Shown here: positions 1 to 12,000 of the stretch, piece by piece
Position numbering within the stretch: position 1 is the first letter of the stretch
Layout: each line of letters opens with the position of its first letter
Assembly: GCA_037176885.1 (NCBI GenBank)
Contig: JAWWNJ010000156.1
Span: 434,001-498,000 of the forward strand
DNA from: Favolaschia claudopus
Lineage: Eukaryota; Basidiomycota; Agaricomycetes; Agaricales; Mycenaceae
Direction of reading: 5' to 3'
DNA length: 64,000 nucleotides
Notes under the pieces: model-generated
Databases searched by the model: none
What the model was told of the DNA's origin: nothing
The model's input: only the letters and a program-made list of their open reading frames with translations
Program-made: the position numbers and the translations under genes

Positions 1-355
1 TATAGCCACGAATTTGGCCATCCTAAAGCGGAATTTGATCCGAAACGCCTCTTCCGGGGCGAATTTGATGGCCCATCAATGGTCAATCCGTCTCCAGATA
101 TAGGTAATTCATGAATTCGGTCAGAAGAGAGTTATGGGGGCGAATTGGAATGTTGAAAATCTTCTCAAGTCCCGCCTCAATGGTATTTTCACCCCCTTAA
201 AATGTTGTTTTTCCAGCGAAAATTTGGCCACTTCCCATCAGAAAGTTTCCACGGTCCAAGATTTCGGAAAACGGCCACTCTTGGGTATTCCAAGTCGATT
301 GGGCCGAGTTTCAAATCAAAATTCCAAAAAATTGCGGCGTGACATGAAGTCACGT
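1..355 (-). repeat. MITE family A, truncated inverted copy
   Basis: Reverse-complement copy of the element that follows at 540-1040 and of the complete copy at 34236-34752. It is cut at one side by the window edge and at the other stops at 355, a few bases inside the terminal repeat, so the terminal GGTGGGGG motif is missing. Reading frames inside it are repeat sequence, not genes. Confidence 0.85.
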
Positions 356-429
356 GATCAAAACAGCGGCTATTAGCAAACATTAACAAAAACTATAAGG
401 GAACACACCGGGCGGAAAGTGATGTAACG

Positions 430-597
430 ATGGACACGCTCATGATCCACACTAAGCGGATTGTTGGAAAGGAACGGCAGGCGGCGGTGGCCGTTTTCGT
501 CGATTGTAACGCGCATAAGATCGGGACGAGGAGGGATCGCTTCATGTCACGCCGCAATTTTTTGGAATTTTGACCTGAAACTCGGCCCAATCGACTT
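430..597 (+). pseudogene. short coding-like fragment between inverted MITE copies
   Basis: The spacer at 356-539 between the two inverted MITE copies is unique in this window. On the plus strand it holds an open stretch beginning MDTLMIHTKRIVGKERQ and running into the right MITE copy. The stretch is short, I do not recognise it, and it may be a remnant of the gene into which the repeats inserted. An accidental open frame is also possible. Confidence 0.2.
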
Positions 598-1040
598 GGA
601 ATACCCAAGAGTGGCCGTTTTCCGAAATCTTGGACCGTGGAAACTTTCTGATGGGAAGTGGCCAAATTTTCGCTGGAAAAACAACATTTTAAGGGGGTGA
701 AAATACCATTGAGGCGGGACTTGAGAAGATTTTCGACATTCCAATTCGCCCCCATAACTCTCTTCTGACCGAATTCATGAATTACCTATATCTGGAGACG
801 GATTGACCATTGATGGGCCATCAAATTCGCCCCGGAAGAGGCGTTTCGGATCAAATTCCGCTTTAGGATGGCCAAATTCGTGGCCATATTCACGAAAGTC
901 AACGGAGGGTAAAACTGGTCCATCCAATCTGTTCTACTCCGTAAAAGGATGCGATTTCTGCAAGATCAAGAAATTTGGGTGACTGTCACACAAGTTATTA
1001 GCGTCACAACATTGTCCATACAAAGTCACGTCCCCCACCA
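540..1040 (+). repeat. MITE family A, direct copy
   Basis: Nearly complete copy of the 517-bp element at 34236-34752. It ends at 1040 with the terminal sequence CACGTCCCCCACCA followed by TA at 1041-1042, as in the complete copy. The first bases of its left terminus are missing. With the inverted copy at 1-355 it forms a palindromic cluster of about 1 kb. Confidence 0.85.
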
Positions 1041-1042
1041 TA

Positions 1043-2547
1043 CATGGGGGGTTTGGAATCGGAAGACATGATCATGGAAGAATTTACAGGGAAGACGAAG
1101 GTAGAAAAGCGGGAGGAAATCGATGCTGGGCATTATCGGTGAAAGCGGACCTCTTTTAAACCACTCCAGAAACAAAGAATGTGCCGATTCGGGCAAGTAA
1201 AACGTGGTGCTCAATTAAAATGAACATCGAGGCAACCGGAGGAACGTGTTGCGGTCCCCAAAACCCAGCAAAATTTATCGAAGTCGAAATTCGAAGGCCG
1301 TTGACATTACACGAGGCACCATAAGACGTATCGTGCGCCCGGAGAGACTTTGAATATGTATGTTGAAGAACAAGAAAATCAAGTGGAGGGACATTGGCGA
1401 GGATGTAGATGGTGGTTAAGAGAAGAAGAGAGACTGTGGGAGAGTCTCTGTCGACGCTAACATACATGTTCTGAAAACGGCGGTGTCGGCATTATACGTA
1501 AACAGGCCGGTTCTTCCGGCCTCGAGGCTTAAGAACGCCGATGGAATTGTTCGTGCAAATAATTAGCTGACTGGGGACAGTCAGAAGGTGTGAAAAAGGG
1601 AGATTAAGAGCGGTAGCAGATTCATGTGGGAAACACTCACCGGGAGAGGTGAATTTTTGATTTTCAAGATGACAGAGTAGTGGGTAAGGGTAACAGGTGG
1701 GAGCTCGACCCGGAGTCTGCACGGCAGCTGCAGGATCAACTGCGGCGACTACGGGATCAGCTACGGCACTGCGGCTTGCCTGCGGATCGTCCCTAGAAAG
1801 GAAATACGGCTTTGGATTGGGTGAAGCCGCTGGCTGCGGGAACTGCAGAGGCTGGGGTATTTATAAGGCGAGCCAAAATGTACAGTAGGTAGTGAATTTT
1901 ACGCCCGGGTTTCCACCCGTGTTTTGTGGGACTTGCGCTTGAACGGAACGGAATTTTATTGGAACAATTGGTTGAACGGATTGGATTGAACGAGATCGGA
2001 TTTCAAAATTAATATTACATCGAATCACGACTACGAACGGGAACCGAGCAGGCGTTTTTAATAATCAATTACATACCTCTTTTGGATTCGCGCTTGCCAT
2101 TTCCTGTGGCACGAACCCCCGAACTTGCGTCTGCCGACGCAGAATTAACCGTTATTTAACGAGATGGTCTCTCGGCAGTGCAGCATCTCCTTCTGGTAAT
2201 TGTAATTTTGTCGTGTTCTCTTAGGGTAGCTGGTTGGGTTCGCTCATTGGTTGACTTTCGTTCATTTCACATCACTGCGGCCTGCGGAGTGGATATTTAC
2301 CTGCTTTCGTGCTCTATCGACAAATTAGGAATTCATTTCCGTTTATCAGCTCAACAGCCTTTGCAACAGCTATGGACTACGCCGCAGGCAAGCAAAAACA
2401 TGTCGGAAAAATCGAAAAAGGCTTATAAGGCCTTGGAGCACCTAACGGCCTTATAAGGTCTAACAAGGTTGGCGGGTAGTCTTACAAGGTGTCGCAAGGT
2501 CATATTGGGCCGTGTAAGCTGGGCCCAAGGAGAGTAGATAATAGCCT
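1043..2547. other. no confident gene
   Basis: Only short open frames are present, such as a 103-residue minus frame at 1156-1467 and a 76-residue minus frame at 1492-1722. Neither has a motif I recognise. Around 2420-2500 there are small imperfect repeats built on CTTATAAGG / ACAAGGT. A host gene lost to decay is possible, but nothing supports a specific call. Confidence 0.5.
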
Positions 2548-2749
2548 GTTTGCGATGCAGCCATTGAATGGCTAATGGCTACGCAAGTGCCCGAATTCCG
2601 GCGTATTGACGAAAGCTACCCCCGGTCTGAGCATCCAATTTTTTATTCCAAATAGCTCTTCTTGACTTCGACATAAAAGTTTAGCCAATCAAACTTTCCT
2701 AATACGGAAATCGGTAGCCATTCAATGGCTCCAATGGCTCTTCGCAAAC
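2548..2749 (+). repeat. MITE family B (AGCCAT-rich TIRs)
   Basis: An element of about 200 bp with imperfect terminal inverted repeats, both beginning TTTGCGA and containing AGCCATT...AATGGCT. A second copy lies inverted at 51683-51891. The target duplication is unclear, although TAATAG occurs on both sides. The TIR style resembles fungal hAT-type MITEs, but without a clean 8-bp duplication the superfamily is inferred. Confidence 0.7.
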
Positions 2750-2767
2750 CCTCTAATAGAGATTGGA

Positions 2768-4700
2768 TTAGTTACCCAAGCGTAAATACATGTCATAGTC
2801 AGCGGTATCTATCAAGTAATAGAGATTATCCTTGTTTGAGCCGAACGCAGGACACATATAAGCCCCCCGGATGAAGTACTTCATGAAAATGAAGTCCATT
2901 TTCTTTGGTTGCTCGTATACCAGACAGCCGTCCCACACAGTATTTGGCTTCCAGGTGCTGGGCTTGAGCATAGTCACCAGTGCGACGTCGTATTTCTTTC
3001 CGTCCAGAGTTTTGCAGGTAAAAAGATCGTGTAAACGAGCACAAGGCGGGTGCTTTGGCGGCGAGGTTGTATTGACAAAGACGAAGTCGTGCCGCTCTCG
3101 AGTGTGAAAGTCCGGACTGCAGCGCAAGATATCACGTTTCTGCGTCCAGTCTTCCTTGGATTGATATTCCAGGTAGAGACAGCGATGTCGACGAATCTAT
3201 CATAGTTTCAGAATACTCAGGGAGGAAGAGAATACCAGAGATTATCGAACTCACCGAAATAGTATCTCCAAACAAGTCTCCCGGTGCTTCTTCGGGAAGA
3301 AATTTGCGGAGCCGTCCATCGAATCTCGCATAAACAGGGTTTCCTACCATCTCGTCCTCGACAACTTTCGATGTCAACCACCTCGTAGAAGCACCACACG
3401 ACCAATGATTCCCCGGGTCCGATTCAGGTTCGTCATTAACTTCAGAGGCCGACTGTTCAGATTCCCGCTTGTTATTTGCGTCGTCGAATGCCTGGACCTT
3501 CATACGGATCATAGCAATAGCCTCTTGATTCTGGTCAATTCGAGCGAGCTGCAAAACAGGTGCATTTAAATGCAAACTTCATCGGGGAGTGCGAACGAAC
3601 CTGCGGATCTTCGTCTTTGCCATTTGTTTGGCCGTAGGCTTCCTTGACTTCTTGATGAAAACCTTCTCCGAGTCGCGTCGTGTAATTATTTGTCGTACCA
3701 GTTTCCCGCAGGTCGCGAACTACATGGGAAACGGCATGCTGCTTTGGGAAGTCGAAATTTTTCCCGTATTCACTTGTCACGCGCTAAAGAATTTCAGAGA
3801 TGTTCAACTTACAGTTGCACCGGTACTTACTGAACAAAACTTTTCATACTTCTTGATATAGGTACGAAGCCGTGTGATTCGCTCTTCCGTGGTGCAATGG
3901 AGGCCGACCATGAGCCGGTATTGCTGGTAGGTTCGAATGCAGTGTACAAGAGCCGAGTTTCGGGGAAGCAGTTGAACAAGGCATGGGAGAACGCACTAAT
4001 ATGGGTTAATTATAAGCAGAGACGGAATTACAGAGCGACTGACCTTTAAGATGTCAAAGAAGGATTGCCCGTCTGTATAGTCAATGGTGGTAACATTTGG
4101 AAAATGTTTCAGTCCCGACCATCGAGGCATAGAGGCCATGCTACAGTAATTTTAGATTGTACAGAGATGAACACGAATTTGAACTACAAACTCACTTCTG
4201 TGCGAATCGACCTTTATACGCACGCGCCTTCAACACCTCAAGAATCAGTGGCCATAAATGTTTTTCCCACTTTCCGAGATCGTCCGAATGGAGTACATCG
4301 TAAAGAGCCCCAAGATGCGGATCCGAGTTTGCGAGCAACCAGAAAAAGTTCTGTCAAGAGTCAAGCAACGGCTAGATGTGCAAGCACGATGAAAGTTTGT
4401 TACCTCCGTGAGATGTAACTCGTATGACTGCAGAATTCTTTCTTGCTCAGTTTTATTGAGGGCTTCAAGAGCTTCAGGGTGAATTCCTTCGACAATCGAT
4501 GTTGTTCTCCTCTCGGAACAAGGCATCGCGGGCATGGGAAATTTGCCAGCGCAGCTCGGCATGCGCACATAGTACATGCTTCCTTGCCGTCGAGGGAATG
4601 AAAGGGGACAGCGGGAAATAAGACACGGTCAATGCCGTCCCCACATTTGACCGTCTCACCGTGCCGCGAGGGACGAATGAGCGATCCGAAAATCAAGAGC
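2768..4700 (-). CDS. Plavaka/Tnp2-like DDE transposase, multi-exon, 5'-truncated
   Basis: Transposase of the fungal Plavaka (CACTA-related) type. Successive minus-strand exons carry the family landmarks. At 4400-4700 are SRHGETVKCGDGIDRVLFP and the zinc-binding-like CPRCLVP. At about 4190-4350 are NFFWLLANSDPH and DVLHSDDLGKW. At about 4045-4140 are PRWSGLKHFPNV and TDGQSFFDIL. At 3535-3780 are KNFDFPKQHAVSHVV and TRLGEGFHQEVKEAYGQTN. The C-terminus (2768-3127) contains FHTRERHDFVFVNT and ends at a stop. Frames change at short introns, for example after the segment at 4201. The exon starting near 4700 has an acceptor-like AG, but I cannot find the expected upstream exons, so the 5' end is missing or displaced. 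No stop codon interrupts the recognised exons, so the decay is limited. The substrate would be the element's own termini; none were identified nearby. Confidence 0.7.
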
Positions 4701-5624
4701 TGAGGGTTTGTTTCTCAATTTGCTTCCTGCCGTCTCCCACCATCGATCTCCTTCAGCAGCCGTCAACCCGAACGCTCGTGCCTTCCTTTTCAAAGCTTCA
4801 AGTCTTCAACGCTGCTGGCAGTCTGCTGCGTTGGTTTCTACTCAGAACTCTATCGATTCCACACTGCTTGGTTGTCGCTCAGTGTCGCTGCGATCTCCAA
4901 GAATATCGCTACAGGTCTGATGAACCATTGTCAAGTTTCTTTCCATTCCTCGTCAAACGGTCACTTTGTGGCTTCAATATTACCCATCTTTGTCATTCAA
5001 CATTGCTCTATAGCTGTTCATACTCAACACAATCGAATTGCACTCGAATCAAGGCCGTGCCACTGCCTGCCCTCAACCCCATCAATCTTTTTTTGTTACA
5101 TTTTTTCGAATGCTGGCAAGCCTAATCAATCAACTCATTGAATATTTTCTGCCGTCCCATCCCAATTGATCAAATTCAAGGCACTTCATCGGAGCTCGAA
5201 TGACCGCCGCCTCAATATGGTTCCGAAGATTTACAATGTTTGGGCCATTGATGAGAATAACAAGCAACACAGTAGGTATTTGGATACAGAGATACTTACT
5301 GGGAGACTTCTCACTCTTCATCACTAGATCCTTGAGCTGAATCAAAGCAGTCGTGGCTTCTGAGGTACGTCGCTGAAAAAGAACAATCGATTGGCAGCTC
5401 GCTTTCCCGGTTCAGATTCGAGTAGTGTATTCCGAGTCCATCGGAGCGAAGTGCAGCTCGTGCAGTCCATATTCTTCCACTAGTGTTGTTGTCGATATTG
5501 ACGTCAAACTAACATACAGGGAGCAGCGGGACGTGGAACTCAAGCGAGTCCGCCATTTATGTTCAATGTCCATGCCCCGCGGGTGCCGGAGCGAAGCGGA
5601 GGCGTATCTTGTAGAAGGTTGAAA
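4701..5624. other. no confident gene
   Basis: A minus frame at 5130-5345 and a plus frame at 4661-5125 are open, but neither matches the expected N-terminal half of the neighbouring Plavaka-like gene. The region may hold displaced 5' exons or unrelated sequence. Confidence 0.4.
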
Positions 5625-6794
5625 TCAGCTTCGTTGGATTGTTGGATTTGATTTGATTGGGTTTGGGGCATTTGTTGATTTCACCTTCGGTTCTCCCGCT
5701 CGCGCTTCATCGTCACTGTCCGGAACCTCAAAGATCTCCGGGGACACTGATTGAGAAACAACCCCGACTTCAGGTTCCGAAGTGGAACTCGTCAGAGTTG
5801 TGCACGCTTTTCCGCACACGGGATCGGGATCGCCACTAAGAGAAGGAACGATAGAGTGGAGGACACGCTGCCCAAAGCAGCGGTGCGGCAAAACGTGATC
5901 GGGGAGGCGGCTGGTAGGCCCAAAAAGAGGCGTGGAGAGAGGTCCAGAGGATCGTTGAAGTCAGAGGTATCAAGCTAAACGAATCAAGTCAACGAAAGAT
6001 TTGAAATAATTTCAAGGAGTCGTTTACGCACCACCTTCGGTAAAATGCCGCACCAGATAGTGGCTGAGGTCGGTGCACTGGTTACCGCGAAATCGTTCAA
6101 TGCTGCACCAGAAGCCGGGATGTCTGTGTACGAGGGGGGGGGGACCAGACTTGCGCTTCTTTTCCGGAGGCGAAGTCGGAGTCAACACCGATGAACCAGC
6201 ACCCAATCCATGCAAGTTGCGTTGGATCGAAGCCTGACGAGCCTGTTGAACGGAAGCAGTCAAAGGCCGAGCGAGACCGGTGAAGGCAACAACAGGGCGA
6301 TGGGGAACGATGACAGAGGAAGCGGTAGAAGATGCTGCAGCAGGGACAGGCTGGGGAAGCGAATGAGAGGGAGTCCCGGAAAATACAGCCGAAGTGGTGG
6401 TGGTCGCGGTAGTGGTTAAGCTTGATTAAATTAACGGATCAATGAACATCGCGTAATGATGAAATACCCACGTTGCGGGGGGTTGAACAAGTTGAGCGTG
6501 AGCCGACCAACGGGCACCACAAATGCAAATCAAACGCATGGTCCAAGTAACACTTGCCTTGAAAGAAGTCAGAATAGAATAGCACACATTCAAAACACAA
6601 ATTGGACTTACCGACCAGAACGAGGCACAACGGCCATCACTCGTTCCGCCGGGGGCAAACATCTTGTTTTGTTCGGTGAGGTCGGAAAATTGAATCGTGT
6701 GGACCAAGTAGGGATGACCGCAGGAGAAACAGATCGTCTCCGGGTTGTCAAAGTCCTGTATTAGTTCGTTTAAGGCAAGGAAATGGAAGAACAT
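5625..6794 (-). CDS. uncharacterised basidiomycete protein with CxCGxxxxxH motifs
   Basis: Three minus-strand open segments (6426-6794, 6024-6263, 5625-5891) could be exons of one gene. The first contains CFSCGHPYLVH, then GGTSDGRCASFW, then CICGARWSAH, a repeated Cys/His pattern likely to bind zinc. The middle part is proline/lysine rich. The last part is acidic (EVPDSDDEARAGE) and ends at a stop. I have seen this two-motif arrangement in many mushroom proteins of unknown function. Exon boundaries are not established and the start is unknown. It may be host-encoded or transposon-associated, since it sits beside a transposase on the same strand. Confidence 0.35.
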
Positions 6795-8693
6795 ACAGGT
6801 GCGGCGAAATCAATTTACTTACCAAATATGGAAATTGCCATCAAAGCTACCCTACTGCACGGAAAAACGACTCACTGGTCGGTGGAAATAGGATAGACGG
6901 GATGTATTCCTTGTGTAGAATAGGTCTATCTACAAAAGCAAGCCGAATCTGTCATGTTTGTGACAGGTTTTGGATGAATTTTCCTGGACAAGCTCGCCGG
7001 CCAGCTCGGCAAAATCCATACTAGTATGTGTAGTTGCAAGGGATGTGCTCCCTCTTTTCTTTCTCTCCTCTATGACATGTATTTTCTAGCAAATCTAGCC
7101 ATTTGCTACTTGCAGCTGATTTTTTTTTCTTGGTTACCGCTTAGCATAAGCACTCAACTTCAGCTTAATCCTCCACATTATCGGCTCATGACCCATGCCA
7201 GTTGAGCCCAAGTCACTTGGGCCCATTGCATCCGCCTGACAGGCTCGGATCACTGATGTAAATCAAATCCGAGGAGCCAAGTCCGAACCACACAACACGT
7301 CAACAACGCGTCGCGCTACGCTGGATGTATGGAAACTAAGGCCCCTGAGAGAGGCTGCGTGACTCTTTAGCCGACTGTAGATAGGTTTAACTTGCATAGT
7401 AACTGGTTTTGTAATTGTCATTATCTTGATTTTGTTGTGATCTGTTCTTGAGGGTCGAGGTTGAGGACTCGGAGTACTGTACTAGTGTTCAAGCTCGGAG
7501 TATCAGACGAGAAGTTGGTGTACTGAGCACAGGGTTCTGTTCATTGTACATGCTACATCTTGTGTAGAGTTTATGGTATCTATAGTTGTCAATGAATATA
7601 AATTTGTCAACTTGAAGCAAGGAATGAAACACCTCACCAGTCACAATTTGAGTAGACAAAAACTCAACCGCTTTCAAGCATCGTCTGACGCGTATGTAAA
7701 ACGTTCTTTGCGTGCTCGTCGAGGACTCGAGGGATTTACGAAGGTGATTGATTGTACGTGACTCGGAGCGCAAGTTGATTTGAATTTTCTGAGCCTGAAT
7801 TTTGCAGAAGCATGCCTCACCCTGGATATGCATTAACAAGGCGACAGAGTAGACCCGTGTAATCACTGGCAATTAGCTACTGGATACATCTGCGTCGTCG
7901 AAGCTTCGACTGAGGCTTGCCAGGTTAAAGATTAAATTAATGCGCGGCTTGGCTGCGAGCGGCAGATTCAGACTCAATCTCGGATGAAATAAGATCAAAA
8001 GCCATGAGTTTTGCTTTAAGAATGGGATTATACAAATGTATCGAGATATCTCAGAGAGAATGCCCAAGAACGCCCGAAGTTTCTGAGAATGCTTCAAGTT
8101 GGGCCTGAAGTTCACCATTTCAATCCTTTGACCAGAAGAAACACTGCCAGTGGTTGGAAGGGCAGTAATAGAGATAGTTTTGAATCTTCAATCCAGGCTA
8201 TTCTGTTGGGAGAACAACCGCAGTGAGTGAGCGAGGAGCCAGCGCAAGAACTGAGTGTCCACGTTTGATCGGCGCCGCGGGATTGGCCGGAAACACGTGT
8301 CAGCAGCGTGATGTGTGCGAGATCAATGCGAGATAAGGATAAGATGAATCGTTTGATTTTCATTCGCTGGACCCTAGTCTATTTGAGGCGATTCCTTTAG
8401 TTGGTCTTGGGCCTTGCAATCAATCACCATCAACGTAGCCGAGACTTGGGCTTCAAAACTTGATTTCCCTCTGTGTTGCATTCAAGAAGATTTTTCAGCC
8501 CGGAAATCAACGGTACAGCTGCCAGATAAGTTACTGAATTCCCTCCCTTTTCCCCCCTCTTTTTCTCTTTTTTCCTTCCTTTTCTTTTTGATTTTTTCGC
8601 TCGTCTCCACCGACATGGGACATGGGCCACATTATCTTCTGTTACTGCATGTATGAGCCAGATCAATCAGTCAATGCTTTCTATCAAGCAAAA
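6795..8693. other. no confident gene; pyrimidine tract
   Basis: Open frames at 7489-7872, 7873-8118 and 8112-8363 (all minus) have no recognised motif. Another minus frame near 7900-8110 reads like a coiled segment but contains stops further on. A long T/C tract at 8540-8600 precedes ACATGGGACATGGGCC; a very similar tract and motif occurs at 37780-37870, suggesting a dispersed repeat. Confidence 0.45.
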
Positions 8694-10043
8694 TTAAATT
8701 AAATACGTCTACGCCTCCAAATACTCCACAGCGCATACGAAATGCAGCTCAGGAGCAAGAGCGTGTCAATCGCATTCTGGATAGCCCTGTACACCGGAGA
8801 TTGCCTTTACAGCAACCAAATTTGGTTCAGGTTAACTGGAATGGTGAGCAACTTCAACTTACACCTCGCACAGCGGGCCGAATTGCTGAGATGCAGAACA
8901 CTGGGAATAGCTGGGAATGCTGGTATTTTAGCAGGACAGAATGAAGACCAGGATATGCAAAGTTCACCTCCGTCACCAACATGTAGACCTCAAGGTCCAG
9001 AGCCACCTCCGGTGCAGCAGAATCCTGTACAGCCAGCGCAAAATATACTAATATAGTACAAAAACGGGGAAATGCTCAACCCAATGCTCAAGCTCAAAGA
9101 AGACCAGTTGCTAGAGAGGCACATCCTGACAATCCTGACCTGCTATATTGCACAAGTGGCAGCCAGATTCAATTTCCAGGATATTCTTACTGAATTTCAA
9201 TTTCTTGAGCCTTTTCAGCAGTTGCATGATAGGCCGCAGTGTACTATGTAGTATGTAATTCAGTAAATTGCATGTACGGACTGAAACAAGCTTCCCCTCC
9301 TATGTGAACCATTGTCCACATACATCATATTAGTAACTAACGAGCTTTAGGCACCGATCGGGCCCGCCGGTAACTTTACCGTCCCTGCCAAATTTCTGCC
9401 GTACGGTATGTCTGAGGAGTTCCCGCCTATGATTGCTTGCCGACGGCGTCGCTCTGCTCGCTACGTTCTAGTACCTTCGGAGGAAGCGCTGCCGCTGCTT
9501 GGTCCAAACAGCGAACACTGAACAGACTGCTAGCGCCTGGCTGAACTCTAATCAGAGGTATGTTTTAATTTTATATGGAATGGTACCCCGGAATTCACCC
9601 GTACTGTACCAACCTGTATGACTGAAACGTAACGCGTAACACGGAGGCCCGTTTCTGCAATCACCCAAATAAGGCAGGTCACCTTCCATAAAAGGGTGAT
9701 TGGTAAGCCGTTTCAGCCGTTTCAGCCTGTAACGGCCCGCGTTTCAGTCATACAGATTGGTACAGTATATTCGGAGTCGTCGAGCGCAGGTGGGCCGTAT
9801 TTATGCGCATCTACGACCGAGATGACGATGCTCATGATCTCACTCCCCGAGCAGCAGAAGGAGGCTCCGCAGAAACCACTCCAAGTTCAAGTGGATCTGA
9901 CACCTTCCAAACATGTCAGCGCGCAAGTGAACGTCGGGATCAAATTGCACAACAAATGTGGGTGTCTAAGTATAAGGCTGTCTTACGAGCGCGCGGGGAG
10001 CCAGTACCAGGAGGCCATTTTGTGTGTGATACATAAATTGTAA
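8694..10043 (+). pseudogene. decayed gene of an unnamed basidiomycete family, split by repeats
   Basis: Two coding-like parts on the plus strand appear to belong together. The first (about 8694-9196, with a frame change near 8940) is proline/glutamine rich, with QRIRNAAQEQERVNRIL and ends with DNPDLLYCTSGS. The second (about 9790-10043) contains MRIYDRDDDAHDL and RRDQIAQQMWVSKYKAVLRARG. From memory, mushroom genomes hold many proteins with an N-terminal LL(Y/F)CTSG motif and a C-terminal MR.YD... then QLW..Y arrangement. Their function is unknown to me. About 600 bp between the parts, including a 162-bp MITE, and the frame change indicate an inactive copy. Confidence 0.35.
9604..9765 (+). repeat. 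162-bp MITE with TA duplication
   Basis: Terminal inverted repeats of about 26 bp (CTGTACCAACCTGTATGACT at the left, one mismatch at the right) are flanked by TA at 9602-9603 and 9766-9767. TA duplication and CTGTAC-type ends point to the Tc1/mariner superfamily. It lies inside the decayed gene at 8694-10043. Confidence 0.8.
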
Positions 10044-10239
10044 CTACTGTAGATAGGATAATTCTGTTTAGAAACCCGGGGTGACAGAAACCCTCCCATT
10101 TCTTAATGAGTTGATGAGACGATGATATCACTCCGTGTCGCTCCACTCCGCGTCATATGACTCATATTTTGATCAATCCATCACAGAATTTTGTGGACGA
10201 GACGGGCTGACGAGCTAAGAATTGAGCACCCCTAGAAAC

Positions 10240-10400
10240 TAGTGCTGCCGCTGGCTGAGCTGAGCCGAGCTCCACCTCGAGTCAGCTCGGGTTAAAAAGG
10301 AAATTTGTGATCGCAACAGGCTGAAAGAAGAGACCGTTTCCTTTTTCGACCGAGCTACCTCAAGGTGGAGCGCGGCTCAGCTCAGCTCGCGGCAGCACTA
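10240..10400 (+). repeat. hAT-like MITE (TAGTGCTGCCGC ends)
   Basis: A 161-bp element whose ends TAGTGCTGCCGC and GCGGCAGCACTA are reverse complements, followed inward by GGCTGAGCTGAGCCGAGCTC-type sequence. The ends and the AGCTCGGCTC-rich arms match the 613-bp element at 39758-40370, which has a clear 8-bp duplication. Here the flanking octamers (CTAGAAAC and CTACATAG) match only partly, so this is an older insertion. Confidence 0.75.
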
Positions 10401-12000
10401 CTACATAGTACTTAGAAACCCCTCACAAACCTAAAATGGAAACCCTCTTACGGCGGCTTTGATGGGATCGGCAAGAGTTTGAGCGGTGGGTAAGCCGGCG
10501 GCGCTTCGAGTGCCCTCCGCTTGCTATTTTGAGGCTACTTGAGACTTTTTAATTCATATCCACATTCGAGATGCTGTTTCTGTAAAGAATTGAGGGCGTC
10601 GGTCATGAACGGGGAAGTCGGCAGCTCAAAGGAAACAGCGCGATACGGTGGAAGAGACCCAGAGGGCGGTATGTAACTTACACGGGTACAAACGTAGTAG
10701 AAAATCGCTGCTTGAGGCTCATACAAGCTTGATATTTGCTTAATGGAAGTATAAAATGCTGTGAAAACAGTCAGGAGGAGACAGTGCTTTTCTTGTCTCG
10801 ACAAAGAATATCCCGAGTTTCAATGGATTTTGCGTATTTCTACCAGGGTTAAGCGAGAATCAATTTTCATGATACTAGGGTACATTGCAAACTATCTAAC
10901 TCAGCCAGAATGAAGGGGGGGGACATGTATTTCAAGGCATCGACACGAAATCAGTGGGAAAGTTGCTTAGTCAGCGCACGATCCTTTTTGGGGTGATTGC
11001 CCATACCCACGGACCGATCACAAATCACCATCGAATCTCAACACACCCCCTCGAGCATGCGCACAGATCTAGAGAGCGATCCGGGGAATCCTCCGACCAG
11101 ACAACCAAGGAATAAACGAATGTGAGCATGCATGCACCAAGAAAAGAAGCGGCAAATGAGCGAAAGGGTGCTGCTGCTGATCGAAACATGAATGAAAGAG
11201 GCCTGGAAAACAACCAAGCAACCTAAGCCCTGTTGGTGAGGGACGACACTGGGACGACGAAACGGTTTTCGAAGGATGTGGGGGAATGGCCGGAGATGCG
11301 ACGCTAACTGATACAGCTCTCAGGATCCCCCAAGGCGATCAATGATAACGCTGACATGGTAGAAGACAGAGATATTGAACAGAAGGAATATGTGTCGCGA
11401 GAAGACGATGGATGGAAAAGGTGGCGACAGCGACGGGAAGAGATTATTTTTCCGAGGAGCCAAACTGCGCTCAGGTTCCGAAGGGAACAGCTAGCGTCTC
11501 GACCTGGTGGATAACCCCAGGGAGCCAAACTGCGCTCCGGCTTCAAGAATGGGCTGCTAGCGTCTCGAGATCCAGAATTATTTGGGCCTCAATTTCAATT
11601 TTCCTGAACTCAGAATTACCCAAAGAGCTCAAAAAACGTGGTCCGAAGTTTTACCTACGCGGCGGCTAAATTTTCGGCCGAGAAACTTTTCCCAGTTTTG
11701 CCATTTGAGGCGATTTCCGCGGAGTGAAAAAAATCCGGTTTTCTGAGCACCGCCACAGGTCACATGGCACTTCCCCTTATGGGATAACAGCCTGAGACTG
11801 TTGGGATTCCGCTGTCAAACAGCCGTATGTAACGGTGAAAGACATTTTGATATCTCCCTAACCGCTCGATAAAATGTTTTCATTCAGAGATAATCATATT
11901 CTCCTAGCTAATCCGCATCTACAGTTGAACATTTTATTAGGCTCGTGGACCAGCCGGCCCGGTGATAAATGATGCCATCGCAGGACTCAGACAACAACCG
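10401..12000. other. no confident gene; short duplicated segment
   Basis: Only short unassigned frames occur. A segment starting GAGCCAAACTGCGCTC and ending GCTAGCGTCTCGA is repeated at about 11457-11505 and 11521-11570, a local imperfect duplication. Confidence 0.5.

Noticed and set aside
134..755. Open frames of 80-120 residues on both strands
   Set aside because: The same peptide appears on both strands because the two MITE A copies are inverted; the sequence is a repeat.
2548..2749. TAATAG on both sides as the target duplication of MITE B
   Set aside because: The hexamers are not at equal distance from the TIR ends, and the second copy at 51683 shows no duplication.
7873..8118. Minus frame with LRAFLGI, resembling the gypsy LR-FLGL motif
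   Set aside because: The following residues (SEISRYICIIPFLK) do not continue the RT/RNase H pattern; chance similarity.
8540..8650. T/C-rich tract as promoter of a gene
   Set aside because: A similar tract with the same ACATGGGACATGGGCC motif occurs at 37780-37870, so it is more likely part of a dispersed repeat.
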